Below the pieces are notes generated by a model, which saw only the letters and a list, made by a program, of their open reading frames with translations, was not told where the DNA came from and did no database searches. A program made the translations under genes and the position numbers. Source: Tillus elongatus (taxonomy: Eukaryota > Arthropoda > Insecta > Coleoptera > Cleridae). From it: a stretch of DNA of 64,000 bases. Below are positions 44,576 through 55,740 of the stretch, piece after piece. The first letter of the stretch is position 1; the number at the start of each line of letters is the position of its first letter. The stretch spans positions 127,791,309-127,855,308 of the forward strand of contig OZ023269.1 in assembly GCA_964006375.1 (NCBI GenBank), read 5' to 3'.

Positions 44576-45317
44576 TTTTATTTGATCATTTACGTTTGGT
44601 TGTAACTACAACTTATCGCAGAAATAGGCTACAAATACGACAGATAGACTTCATTTTGCTATATGCTCTAGTTTATTGCATCCTGGTTGAATTTCCCTAT
44701 CTCCCCGTTCACCTGGACTCTTATGTATATGCAGCCTTTCAGTTAACTGTTAAATCGATTGCGGTGCTTTAGTTTGAAATGCTGTATGTCACTAAGTTTC
44801 AATTAAATCAGCAAAAGCTGCAGAGAATGGTATGGTGTGTGGCGTGCATTGGACATAACAACATTTTACACTTAACATGTCCACGAATTTTCAAACTCTG
44901 CACTCGTCACAACGTCGCATGGCGCTCAGCTTATAATTAACTCTACTAATACAGTTTTGTGTACTCGTATGTTTTTCCCCCGACGTCCAATGTTATCCTT
45001 ACCCTTTTATATTCTATCATCTATGCTCTATCTACATGATATATTTTTTAAATAAATATACCTCGAAGAAAAGAAGACTCTACTTACAAAAAAAAACACG
45101 AAATTTTGACATCTGCTCATCTGTATGATATCATTTGTTTTGGTTTCCTCTAAAAAAGATGTAAAGATTTTTTCCGGCTTCACCAACTCAGAACAACCAA
45201 ATAATTGATTGTTGTTTTCAGCGAATCTTCAAGTATGAAGGGGACTAGTGTGATTGTATTTGTTGATTGTATTTGTTTTAAGTTTTTTTATTCAATTTTG
45301 CCGTTATCTAACGTTGC
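44576..45317. other. No gene recognised
   Basis: Unrecognised DNA without module matches or long frames. Confidence 0.45.
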
Positions 45318-45601
45318 AGTGGTAATCACCGAACGTGAGGCATGGCGGGGGGAGACGGGGGGCCTATTCCGGGGCGCACTTGTCTGCTTCACGGATGGGT
45401 CTGGCGAGGAACGGGGGCGGTGTTTACTCTACGGGCTGAGAGTAGGTCACAATATTTCTCTAGGGGTTTACGCAGCGGTCTTTCAGGCTAAAATGTACGC
45501 AATCTTGTACTGCGTGCGTGAGATTAAGACGATGATTACACCAACAAGCGAATATTTATAGCCATATACATCCAGGCAGCCTTTAAGGCCCCAAGTAGCC
45601 C
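45318..45601 (+). pseudogene. RNase-H LINE fragment
   Basis: Reads VVITEREAWRGE, VCFTDGSGEERG and VFQAKMYAILYCVRE, the start of RNase H. The catalytic Glu of AEMYAI has become Lys. It breaks off at AAGTAGCCCA, directly against another LINE. Confidence 0.83.
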
Positions 45602-47299
45602 AAACCCAAGCCCAACGGCAGGAAACCCTTCTGGATTCTTGCTGAGTCTATTGGGAATAATTTCTGCAAGAGCACGTTCCTACCTCTTGTTTCAGGGGAT
45701 GCAATTGTTTCTACCGCCCTGGGCAAGGCTAAACTTTTTGCCTCGTTGTTCGCCGGCAATTCTACTTTCAACCCACCTCCAAATGTTCAACCACCAACAG
45801 TTCCCAATGTCGCGCATAAAATGACGGATATTATTTTCAAAACTAAAAAGGTACGAAAGATGCTCTCTTCTCTTAATACCAGAAAAGCCTCTGGCCTTGA
45901 CGAGATCCCAGCAATTGTCCTCAAAAAATGCGCACCAGAAATTGCTCCTGTCCTGACTCGTCTGTTTCAGATATCTTACAATAGAGGCATATTCCCTAGT
46001 AACTGGAAAACTGCTCGAGTACAACCCGTCCCCAAGAAAGGATCCAAAGCGCTTCCTAGCAACTACAGGACTATTTCTCTCCTTTCAGTCGTCTCTAAAG
46101 TAATGGAAAAGTATATAAACACCGAATTACAAAAATTTCTTGAAAAACACAGTCTAATCCACGACAGGCAGTATGGATTACGTCAGCGCAGATTAACTGC
46201 CGACCTCCTTTTCTTTGTCACCCATTCTTGAAGCAAGTCTATGGAACTACACGGTGAATCCCAGATTGTCGCTCTAGACATATCCAAAACATTTGACCAG
46301 GTCTGGCACGCAGCGCTGCTTAATAAACTTCTGGCCTATGGCCTACCACCAAAACTCTGTACTTGGACAGCAAATTTCCTCTCCAACCGGAGCATTTCTG
46401 TTGTCGTAGATGGCCATTCCTCTAAACTGTGTCAAATTAATGCAGGAGTCCCTCAAAGTTTAGCTTTAGCCCCTGCTTTGTTTCTTCTCCACATCAATGA
46501 CCTCCTCTCTAGCACATCCAACCCAGTTCACAGTTACGCGGACGACAGCACCCTCGACTCAAATATACAATATTCTAAGCCTGTCTCTTTAGCTCAATTA
46601 GATGAGGATTGCAGACTCATGGAGGGTTCTGTCTCCGGGGATATCCAAAAAATATTAGACTGGGGTAGTAGAAATCTTGTGCAATTCCACCCCACCAAAT
46701 CACAGTCTTGCTTCCTTTCTCATAAGATATACACCAGCCCTAGACCCATCACAACGAACAACCAAGTTATTCAAAGTAATGTGACCTTTTCACTTGTTGG
46801 CATTTTTGTGGGTCGAAATCTCAATTTGCACCAACATGTCACATCAATTGCAAAAGCGGCTGCTAAGAAATGAGGTTTTCTCTTCCGTGCTCGCAAATAC
46901 TTTTCACCAGCTAATATCTATACCTTATATACTTCACAAATAATAACAAACCTCGATTACTGCCCCCACATCTGGGGTGCTGCTGCCGCTTCTACACTCG
47001 CTATCCTGTACTTCATTCAGAAGAGAGCTATACGTCTCATCGGTGACCCTACCCTCACCCAAAGGCTGCCATCCCTTGCCCACCGACGTGCCGTTTGTGA
47101 CCTCTCTCTCTTTTATAGATATCCCAAGGACTTACAAGTTGTGGAATTTCTTGCCGGCACATGTTTTTCCTTCTCCTTCAAACCTTCAAGTCCAGAATTA
47201 ACAAGTTGCCTCTTTCCTCCTTGTCGACACCCACAGTACGATAGTATTTAGGCTGTAAGCCCTTGTGGTGTGTTGCTGGAATAATTAAAAAAAAAAACG
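45602..47299 (+). mobile_element. RTE-like LINE, 5'-truncated
   Basis: From the linker (GGKPFWTLA region) to the 3' end with AATTAAAAAAAAAAA. About 170 bases near 47120 are deleted, joining the codons after YRY to those for PRTSKLWN. It is flanked on the left by an RNase-H LINE fragment and on the right by a Penelope terminal piece. Confidence 0.87.
45746..46873 (+). pseudogene. LINE reverse transcriptase with nonsense codons
   Basis: The first frame (45746-46231) covers MTDIIFKTKKVRKMLSSLN to FVTHS, where TGA replaces a Trp codon. The second (46241-46873) has IVALDISKTFDQVWH, INAGVPQSLALAPALFL (VPQG changed to VPQS), HSYADDSTLDSN and ends at AAAKK with a TGA in place of Leu. The catalytic Asp residues remain. 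Two stops, a motif change and the later deletion make it dead. Confidence 0.87.
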
Positions 47300-47400
47300 A
47301 TTGCCAGGTCTTAAAAATGTGTTGTGGTGAATTGTGTTCTCCAAATTATACTTATCAACTTATCAGTGCTCATCACAGGTTACACCCTTCACCTAGGGAA
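47300..47400 (+). mobile_element. Penelope terminal segment fragment
   Basis: CGATTGCCAGGTC through TATCAGTGCTCATCACAGG. It starts inside the ribozyme after GAAA, so the CTGATGA half is missing. Confidence 0.7.
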
Positions 47401-48279
47401 CTGGCTAGGTACCAGAGTGTACTTATTACTCTTAAGAAAAAAACATGTGTTAACATAAATAATCTGACCAAATTTTCATTCGGTTCTTGCTAAAGTCTCT
47501 TATTAAAATACAAAAAGAAAAATAAACGGACCCTAAATGTAGGTTCCTTTGCCTCTAATTCCCCTTCATTCAAAGAAATTTTTCGAAAGTTCGTGATTTC
47601 TAGAGTAGCAAATAGTTTTTGGGAATATTCGCTTATAAAAATGTAGCAACACAGTTTTGATCATCATTTGAAATAAAGGGTTTTGTTAATGTTAAATATT
47701 TGATACATTTATGTACACTTCTTGATATAAATTCCTTAAGCGCATAGGAGAAGAAATAGTAGATGAAACATAGAACGTAACACATAGACCATACGGATGC
47801 AATGCTGTTATGGCTCATAACTTACTTTATATGAATCCTAAAACTGGCAACGCGTCAGATTCACGATTAAAGTTGAAGGTTTATTTCTGTCCGGTTGGGC
47901 TCATCACTTATTTAAAACGTTGCGAGACCATGTTCACTCTACACTAATGCCTCTAAAAGAAGGGTCATACCCAAAAGAAATTTGTTATGCACCTTTACGC
48001 TATCATCAACTATACCCCTTGGTCTACTGAAAATATTAACCTAATGGAGATATGTATTCTGGATTTATATATGAATTTTATGGCGATCGATGCCAAAATC
48101 AATTAGAGACTCCTTGTATTTGACCTAGAAAATAAAAACTTAATCAAGAGAAAAATATTTGCTGTATCTGGAAATATGCGTTGGACATATCATTTATCAT
48201 CAGAATTATGCCAGACCACCATTTCCTCAACAATGCTGTCTTTATAAGATAATGTATATATAAATAAACAGACAGATAG

Positions 48280-48282
<3 letters not shown>
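47401..48282. other. No gene seen
   Basis: AT-rich, with no module or protein match. A GATAGATA-like stretch borders the AT tract. Confidence 0.45.

Positions 48283-48364
<82 letters not shown>
48283..48364. repeat. (AT)n tract, 82 bp
   Basis: Flanked by GACAGATAGA and CAGATAGATAAATAGATAG, a simple-sequence setting unlike the B flanks. 48365-48807 holds no recognised feature. Confidence 0.97.
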
Positions 48365-48368
<4 letters not shown>

Positions 48369-48865
48369 TAGATAAATAGATAGATATACTAAGCCAGACC
48401 AAGAGGATGAGGATAAAGAGCCAAGATTAAGAGGAACGATAGAGGGGAGTAGGAGAATGAGACACGGAAAATACCTTTTTCATGTTAAAATTAGAAGGCT
48501 TGCGAACTGTTATAAAGAGCATCAGCAAGGCTCTCGAGAACTATCATAAACCAAAATCTGAAATTATGAAATCAGCAGAGTAACTAATAATTCGCGTGTG
48601 TCGTTTTGGCTGGTTTGGATTCTATTGTACAGCTTTTGGGCGTCTTATTACCTTCACATTGTTTAACTTTCGATAGTGGTTCCAGATACCAAAATTTTCC
48701 GAGGGATTCATCATTAATTGGTTTTAATATTTAATAATTAAATTGATATTTTCAAGTTAACGTGAAATATTTTCGGCGATAGTAATACATGCGGCAAGAC
48801 AAGACCGTCAGCGCCGATCAACTGCCAACCTTCTTTCCTTTGTCACCCATTCTTGGAGCAAGTCT

Positions 48866-49101
48866 ATGCAGCTACACGGTGAATCCCAGATTGTCGCTCT
48901 AGACATATCCAAAGCATTCGACCAGGTCTGGCACGCAGCGCTGCTTAATAAACTTCCGGCCTATGGCCTACCACCAAAACGCTGTACCTGGACAGCAAAT
49001 TTCCTCTCCAACCGGAGCATTTCTGTTGTCGTGGATGGTCATTCCTCTAAACTGTTTCCAATTAATGCAGGAGTCCCTCAAGGTTCAGCTTTAGCCCCTA
49101 C
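48866..49101 (+). pseudogene. LINE RT fragment, left of nested insertion
   Basis: QIVALDISKAFDQVWHAALL to INAGVPQGSALAPT, in frame. The following Phe codons come from the inserted element's poly(T). Confidence 0.88.
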
Positions 49102-52100
49102 TTTTTTTTTTTTTTTTTTTTTTATGTCAACAACACACCACGAGGGCTTACAGCCTAAATACTATCGTACCGTGGGTGTTGACAAGGAGGAAAGAGGCAA
49201 CTTGTTAATTCTGGACTTGAAGGTTTGGAGGTTCGGAGGAGAAGGAAAAACATGTGCCGGCAAGGAATTCCACAACTTGGAAGTCCTCGGGACAAAAGAG
49301 CGGGCATAACAAGATGTTCTATGTCTGGTGACCTGGACAGTAAAAGGGTGCATTCGCTCTGTTCCCCTGGTAGATCTGCTGGGGGCAGCAGGTGGGGGAA
49401 TTATGGAGGAAAGCTCCTCTGAGCAGTGCCCGTGCAGATATCTATAAAAGAGAGAGAGGTCACCAACGGCACGTCGGTGGGCAAGGGATGGAAGCCTTTG
49501 GGTGAGGGTAGGGTCACCGATGAGACGTATAGCTCTCTTTTGAATGGAGTCCAGGATAGCGAGTGTAGAAGCGGCTGCTGCACCCCAGATGTGGGAGCAG
49601 TATTCGAGGTTTGGCCTTATTTGTGAAGTGTATAAGGTATAGAGATTAGTTGGTGAAAAGTATTTGCGAGCCCGGAAGAGGAAACCCAATTTCTTAGCAG
49701 CCGCTTCTGCAATTGATGTAACATGTTGGTGCCAATTAAGATTTCGATCCACAGAAATGCCAACAAGAGAAAATGACTCATTACTTTGAATAACTTGGTT
49801 GTTCATTGTGATGGGTCTAGGGCTGCTGTATCTCTTGTGAGAAAGAAAGCAAGACTTAGTTTTGGTGGGGTTGAATTGTACAAGATTTCTACTTCCCCAG
49901 TCTAATATTTTTTGGAGGTCTACGGAGACAGAACCCTCCATGAGTCTCCGATCCTCATCTAATTGGGCTAAAGAGACAGGCTTAGAATATTGTATGTTTG
50001 AGTGGAGGGTGCTGTCGTCCGCGTAACTGTGAACTGGGTTGGATGTGCTAGAGAGGAGGTCATTGATGTGGAGAAGAAACAAAGTAGGGGCTAAAGCTGA
50101 ACCTTGAGGAACTCCTGCATTAATTGGATACAGTTTAGAGGAATGGCCATCCACAACAACAGATATGCTCCTGTTGGAGAGGAAATTTGCTGTCCAGGTA
50201 CAAAGTTTTGGTGGTAGGCCATAGGCCGGAAGTTTATTAAACAGCGCTGCGTGCCAGACCTGGTCGAATGCTTTGGATATGTCTAGAGCAACAATCTGGG
50301 ATTCACCGTGTTGTTCCATAGACTTGTTCCAAGAATGGGTGACAAAGGAAAGGAGGTCGGCAGTCGATCTGCGCTGACGGAATCCATACTGCCTGTCGTG
50401 GATTAGACTGTGTTTTTCAAGGAATTTTAGTAGTTCGGTGTTTATATACTTTTCCATCACTTTAGAGATGACTGAAAGGAGAGAAATAGGCCTGTAGTTG
50501 CTAGGAAGCGCTTTGGATCCTTTCTTGGGGATGGGTTGTACTCGAGCAGTTTTCCAGTTACTAGGGAATATGCCTTTATTGTAAGATATCTGAAACAGAC
50601 GAGTCAGGACAGGAGCAAGTTCTGGTGCGCATTTTTTGAGAACAATTGCTGGGATCTCGTCAAGGCCAGAGGCTTTCCTGGTATTAAGAGAAGAGAGCAT
50701 CTTTCGTACCTTTTTAGTTTTGAAAATGATATCAGTCATTTTATGCGCGACGTTGGGGACTGTTGGTGGTTGAACATTTGAAGGTGGGTTGAGAGTAGAA
50801 TTTCCGGCGAACAACGAAGCAAAAAGTTCAGCCTTGCCCAGGGCGGTAGAAACAATTTCGTCACCGGAGACGAGAGGTGGGAACGTGCTCTTGCAGAAAT
50901 TATTCCCAATAGACTTAGCAAGAGTCCAGAAGGGTTTGCCGCCGTTGGAGCTTGAGAGGACTTTGTTTTTGATGTGGTTATTAAACGAGTTTTTTGCCTC
51001 AGAAAGAATGCGGACATAGCGGTTTCTTGCGTCGTTGAATGCTTGACGATTTTCTTGACTGGGATTGTGTAGAAGCGTTTTGTGAGCTTTGACCTTTTCA
51101 AGTCTGGCCTTGTCACAGGATTTAGAGAACCAGGGCTTTTGAGTGGCTGAAGAGGTTTTCTGTGTACGTGGAATAAATAATTCCTTGCCAGCTTGGATAA
51201 TTTCGGTGACGTTTTCTGAGATATCAGAGGGGTCAGGATGAGAGAAGCAGACAGACGCCCATGGAAATGAGGAAAAGTAATCCCGCATTTCGTCCCAGTT
51301 TGCGGAGTTGTAGTGCCAAACGATACGTGGGTGTGATGACTGTGTGACCTCGGGTTGCATTGCACAGGAAGCAGTGACCATGCCGTGGTCTGAGCGACCA
51401 AGGGGGGCGGTGACTGATATCTTATAGCATTCAGGATTTGTAGTAAGAAGGAGATCCAAGGGATTTGAGCTGTGTGTTGGGATACGAGGAAAGTAAGTAG
51501 GTTGCTGAACCATATTGGCCAAAGAATTGCTGACTGCAAAGGCCTCCGCTGCTCTCCCTTGTGGATCGGTTTTTGAAGATCCTAGCCATTCCTTATTATG
51601 GACATTGAAGTCGCCAAGAATAGTGACCTCGGAGGAAGGATATTCAGAAATCAGATAGTCGGTTTTTTCAGAAAGGTAGTCAAAGAGCTGGACAAAGTTG
51701 TTGTCAGAAGGTGACCGGTAAATGCAACAGATGAATTTAGTTGCAGCCCTGAGAGAGAGTTTTATCCATAGTATGTCTTTTCTTCCAGCTTCTAAATTGG
51801 GAAGTCTGGTGCAGGGTAGATTGCTACGGACGTATGCGCACACGCCTCCATGCAATCTAAAGGCAGTAAGGAGCTCATACCCCGGGAAATTAAGGTGATT
51901 AGTGGCTGTTTTGGCACTGATTTGGGTTTCGGTGAGGAAGAGGAGTTGGGGCCTGTTAGTCTGGAGGAAATGGTGGACGGAGTTCAGGTTAGAATTTAGG
52001 CCACATATATTCGAAAAGGATATGTTAAATCTTGATGTTGGCGCCCCCTGTACACCCCTCTCCCGGAGATCCGAATGGAGGGGTATTTTGCCTCCGGAAT

Positions 52101-52276
52101 ATTTTATACAAGGAGGAGCCATCATCATTTTTGCTTATAAGGGAAACCGACTCATACACCAGAACCGGAAACGTCCGTTGGGACTTCACTGGCTCCTTGA
52201 TGCATGGGGTGGTACCTCCTCGGGCGTGAAAAAATCCTTTACTGTTACATAAAGGAAAATTCCACTACCACCTGCT
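49102..52276 (-). mobile_element. Full-length RTE-like LINE, apparently intact
   Basis: The poly(A) tail is seen as 22 T at 49102-49123. The 3' end is shared with five other copies. The 5' leader, with GGTACCTCCTCGGGCG, is shared with the copy at 24257-25705 as far as CCACTRCCACCTGC at about 52276. It is the only copy in the window with an unbroken ORF. The long pure tail and intact frame argue for a recent insertion. Confidence 0.9.
49162..52128 (-). CDS. LINE endonuclease-reverse transcriptase, 988 aa, intact
   Basis: A single protein that would nick DNA and copy the element RNA at the nick. The start MMMAPPC is shared with the copy at 25568. The apurinic-type endonuclease spans about 34-255: SNICGLN, TETQ (Glu67), LGDFNVH (Asp173, Asn175) and RSDHG (Asp247, His248). 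The linker is about 300-460. The reverse transcriptase spans about 460-760: PIPKKGSKALPSNYRPISL, VALDISKAFDQVW (Asp616), AGVPQGSALAP and SYADDSTLH (Asp704, Asp705). The thumb and C-terminal region follow, with NLNWHQHVTSIAEA and EYCSHIWGA, to STPTVR. There is no RNase H and no clear zinc knuckle. All catalytic residues are present and no stop interrupts it. The layout fits RTE/CR1/jockey-type LINEs; the clade needs a tree. No separate upstream ORF1 was seen. Confidence 0.92.
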   Translation of the reverse strand: MMMAPPCIKYSGGKIPLHSDLRERGVQGAPTSRFNISFSNICGLNSNLNSVHHFLQTNRPQLLFLTETQISAKTATNHLNFPGYELLTAFRLHGGVCAYVRSNLPCTRLPNLEAGRKDILWIKLSLRAATKFICCIYRSPSDNNFVQLFDYLSEKTDYLISEYPSSEVTILGDFNVHNKEWLGSSKTDPQGRAAEAFAVSNSLANMVQQPTYFPRIPTHSSNPLDLLLTTNPECYKISVTAPLGRSDHGMVTASCAMQPEVTQSSHPRIVWHYNSANWDEMRDYFSSFPWASVCFSHPDPSDISENVTEIIQAGKELFIPRTQKTSSATQKPWFSKSCDKARLEKVKAHKTLLHNPSQENRQAFNDARNRYVRILSEAKNSFNNHIKNKVLSSSNGGKPFWTLAKSIGNNFCKSTFPPLVSGDEIVSTALGKAELFASLFAGNSTLNPPSNVQPPTVPNVAHKMTDIIFKTKKVRKMLSSLNTRKASGLDEIPAIVLKKCAPELAPVLTRLFQISYNKGIFPSNWKTARVQPIPKKGSKALPSNYRPISLLSVISKVMEKYINTELLKFLEKHSLIHDRQYGFRQRRSTADLLSFVTHSWNKSMEQHGESQIVALDISKAFDQVWHAALFNKLPAYGLPPKLCTWTANFLSNRSISVVVDGHSSKLYPINAGVPQGSALAPTLFLLHINDLLSSTSNPVHSYADDSTLHSNIQYSKPVSLAQLDEDRRLMEGSVSVDLQKILDWGSRNLVQFNPTKTKSCFLSHKRYSSPRPITMNNQVIQSNESFSLVGISVDRNLNWHQHVTSIAEAAAKKLGFLFRARKYFSPTNLYTLYTSQIRPNLEYCSHIWGAAAASTLAILDSIQKRAIRLIGDPTLTQRLPSLAHRRAVGDLSLFYRYLHGHCSEELSSIIPPPAAPSRSTRGTERMHPFTVQVTRHRTSCYARSFVPRTSKLWNSLPAHVFPSPPNLQTFKSRINKLPLSSLSTPTVR

Positions 52277-52407
52277 ATGGATTGGATTGGATCAATGTCT
52301 ACCCCTTTAAAAATAAGATTAATAAAGGGACTATCAATTGTCCAGTAGTTATGATTTGCGACATAGTAGGAGGATACAAAACATTTTCATCATTTTGCAT
52401 CCATGCC
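52277..52407. other. Unexplained segment at the nested insertion's 5' side
   Basis: About 130 bases, starting TATGGATTGGATTGGATC, present neither in the host LINE nor in the other 5' leader. GCATCCATGCCTATTG before the resumption loosely resembles GCCCCTACTTTG on the other side. Confidence 0.5.
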
Positions 52408-53388
52408 TATTGTTTCTTCTCCACATCAATGACCTCCTCTCTAGCACATCCAACCCAGTTCACAGTTACGCGGACGACAGCAGCCTCCACTAAAATATAC
52501 AATATTCTAGACCTGTATCTTAAGTCCAATTAGATGAGGATCGCAGACCCATGGAGGGTTCTGTCTGCGGATCTCCAAAAAATATTAGACTGGGAAGTAG
52601 AAATCTTGTACAATTTAATTCTACCAAATCTCAGTCTTGCTTTCTATCTCATAAGAGATACACCAGCCCTAGACCCATCACAATGAACAACCAAGTTATT
52701 TAATGTAATGAGTCCTTTTCACTTATTGGCATTTCTGTGGATCGAAATTTCAATTGGCACCAACATGTCAGATCAATTGCAGAAGCGGCTGCTAAGAAAT
52801 TAGGTTTCGTCTTCCGGACTCGCAAATACTTTTCACCAGCTAATCTCTATACCTTATATACTTCACAAATAAGACCAAACCTCGAATACTGCTCGCACAT
52901 CTGAGGTGCCGCTGCCGCTTCTACACTCGCTATCCTGGACTCCATTCAGAAGAGAGCTATACGTCTCATCGATGACCCTACCCTCACCCAGAGGCTGTCA
53001 TCCCTTGCCTACTGATGTGCCGTTGGTGACCCCTCTCTCTCTTTTATAGATATCTGCACGGGCACTGCTCAGAGGAGCTTTCCTCCATAGCTCCTCCACC
53101 TGCTGCCCCCAACAGATCTATCAGGAGAACAGAGCGAATGCACCCTTTTACTGTACAGGTCACCAGACATAGAACATCTTGTTATGCCCGCTCTTTTGTC
53201 CCGAGGACTTCCAAGTTGTGGAATTCCTTGCCGGCACATGTTTTTCCTTCTCCTCCGAACCTCCAAACCTTCAAGTCCTGAATTAACAAGTTGCCTCTTT
53301 CCTCCTTGTCGACACCCACGGTACGATAGTATTTAGGCTTTGAGTCCTCGTGGTGTGTTGTTGAAATAAAAAAAAAAGTAAAAAAAAT
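52408..53388 (+). pseudogene. LINE RT C-terminus, right of nested insertion
   Basis: HINDLLSSTSNPVHSYADDS, then frame breaks from small deletions (52495, 52565), and HQHVRSIAEAAAKKLGF, TLYTSQIRPNLEYCSHI and PRTSKLWNSLPAHVF. It ends GGTGTGTTGTTGAAATAAAA. Confidence 0.87.
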
Positions 53389-54217
53389 CTAACATTTCAA
53401 TCATTGCCGTCATTTATCATACATTTTATTCAACATTATACGCTAATCACAATGTTTTTTTAACAGCTCATATTTTCCACAAAACTCTAATTGCTTTACA
53501 TATTCCTTACCAACCCTTCCCCCAACTGAGAAAAAATTTGAAAGGTCTTAAATTTTGTTTTAAATGAGGTGTTGAAATAATTTATTTTCAGGATTTAAAT
53601 GCAATACTCGTGACCATTATATAAAAATTCTTTCTACACTATTCCATTTATAATTATCCATTGAATAATTAAGTGTAAAACATTTAAATAATGAACAGCA
53701 TGTACCACAAAGCCAGTTAAATTTTCAATTAGGTTTACTACAATCATCCTAAATTAATTATTCCAATTTATAAAACACCGAACGGTAAAATTTTAGTGAG
53801 ATCTGCTCTAAATCCTAGTTACGTTCAGAGAGCGATTTGATGGGCACAAATGACTATTAATGTAAATATCTATCGATTTGTTATAACGTCCAATCAGTAC
53901 TATCTCTTTATTACATTGGAAGTTGACAACCCCACTTTTAGAGAGGGGAGATGGGGGTAATTTGACGAACTTAATGCTCTATCCCTAATTTTGGTGACTT
54001 GTGAATACCTTACTAACTATAAATTTACAGGCTTACTGTATTGGTACACACTTTACCTGATTTACATACTTTTCCCTGTAAAAGCAATACATTTTCGAAA
54101 ATTTGAGAACTTAAAACAAATTTAACTTTTGTCATTTTACACACAATAGTCGCTAAGTTGACGAAGTCAGGTGGGTAAGTTCACGAGATATATACGAAAG
54201 TAACAACGGACATAAAA
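53389..54217. other. No gene seen
   Basis: AT-rich sequence without module matches. The short G-rich patch at 53940-53960 has no recognised role. Confidence 0.45.
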
Positions 54218-55150
54218 AGTCTGGACGCAGCAAGTGTGTTATGGAAGTTAATTTTCATAAATATGTTTTTAATAGCAAATATGTTTCTTTAATGCAAGCA
54301 GGCATCAATTTGGTCACCGGTATAACCTATATAGTAAAAATAATGTACCACATTTTATCAAAAAAACTTGTTTGAAAATGTACAAAAATTTCCGAAAAGA
54401 AACTTAAAATGTTTACTAGAAAACTCGTTTCCTAGCCGACGAACCTTAGGTTGATAGCAAATTGAGTTATTAAATTTTGAATCATTTATTGAAAATTCGC
54501 TACCAAAACGCACTTACTGCGTCTCGTTTTTTCTTACAAACGTGTATCATATTCGATAAAAAATTCAAAAATGCAATAAGAGATGTTCAAAAAAATTGTA
54601 GGTATCACCAACTACTTATGGACCATCCTGTGATTGTCAAAATAATTTTATAAGATGCAGATCAAGACACCCTATAGGTAACGTATACAATATTTCTCGT
54701 ATCTTGCATAATAACAATTATATTGAGCTTTACCGTAGAAATACGTCATCCTGTATATATGTAAACAGAAAGTAAACCCGGATATGGATTCTAGGGGGCC
54801 TAGTTTGCGCTCATTTGAAGAAATCTTTTTAGAATTCGAAAGCCGCGGTCTCCTCATTAACGAATTTTTTCTACGAAAATTAGCTAAAAATTATAGACCG
54901 TTTCACCATAAACTTAACGAAAACTACTTCCAAAGCATCAGAGAAAGTGTCTATTTGAAATGAATTTTCTGGAAACATTTTATTAAAATGAAGGATAATG
55001 ATGGTTGAAGCTGAAACCTAAGGGTTTGCAGAATACTCTTTACATAATCCGTATTTTTTTCAGGTTCTTTGCTTAAATGTTGCCAATTTTGACGTTTTAA
55101 ATCGCGAATTTTTACGTTTTGAGGAAAACCCAATTTTTTTCCCTTTAAAT
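54218..55150 (-). repeat. Composite repeat M-C-D (reverse)
   Basis: M 54221-54525 (CTGGACGCAGCAAGTGTG to CGCACTTACTGCGTC), C 54526-54760, then a hairpin start and D to 55150. It is collinear with 2163-3175. Confidence 0.77.
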
Positions 55151-55740
55151 GTCTTTTTAGTAAATTTTCTTAAAAAAAAGTGCAAGGGGCTTGGATAAGT
55201 TCGTTAGCCGGAAAAATCGGCCTAGGTTTTCCCGGAAATTTTGTGTTTTTTTTTCGAAAAAATTCATATCTCCAGAAATAACAAAGTGAGGGCAACCTTT
55301 TGGTAAGCCGGTTTACATCACTATAAGTAAATTACATACCAAAATTTAGCTCTGTAAAAAAATTATATCTCCGGAAATAACAAAGTAAGGGGAACCAAAA
55401 TTGGTGCGCTGGTTTTTGTCATAAAGAGTATAACCAAATTTGGTACGATAGCTTCTGTCATAAAGGGTATGTACCAAAATTCAGATCTCTGTCTTAAAAT
55501 ACAAAAAAGTTAGAGGTAAATTAATTTTTAATTAATTAAATCTGATTCAAGAAAGTTAAAACCGTCAACATTGATTGAGTACGAACGTGAGTAAAAAATA
55601 CTACAAAAAATGACTAACAAGCTCCTAGATGTGTGTCTAAGTCGAATAGAAGTGAAGAAATTTTTTCAAAATTCAAAAGTCGAGATCTCTTCATTAGATA
55701 ATTTTTTTTTAGAGAAAATTAACTAAAAGTAAGGGCAATC
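55151..55740 (+). repeat. Broken B pieces, forward
   Basis: Several partial right flanks in a row: AATAACAAAGTGAGGGC (55275), AATAACAAAGTAAGGGG (55376), then the variant 2 path to 55640, and a reversed B left flank (55645-55735). No AT tract. Confidence 0.6.

Larger units (their letters stand above)
48808..53388 (+). mobile_element. RTE-like LINE host copy, split by a reverse copy of its own family
   Basis: The left part 48808-49101 codes the RT up to GSALAPT. The right part, about 52408-53388, resumes at FLLHINDLLSSTSNP and runs to the 3' end and A-rich tail. Between them lies the reverse LINE 49102-52276 plus about 130 unexplained bases. The host copy is itself 5'-truncated. Confidence 0.9.

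Noticed and set aside
50736..51539. 267-codon minus-strand frame and the plus-strand frames 50536-52252
   Set aside because: They overlap the 988-codon LINE ORF in other frames. The LINE protein has all family motifs; these have none.
49162..52128. Reading the 988-codon ORF as a host endonuclease or polymerase gene
   Set aside because: Poly(A) tail, multiple truncated siblings and LINE domain order make it a retrotransposon gene.
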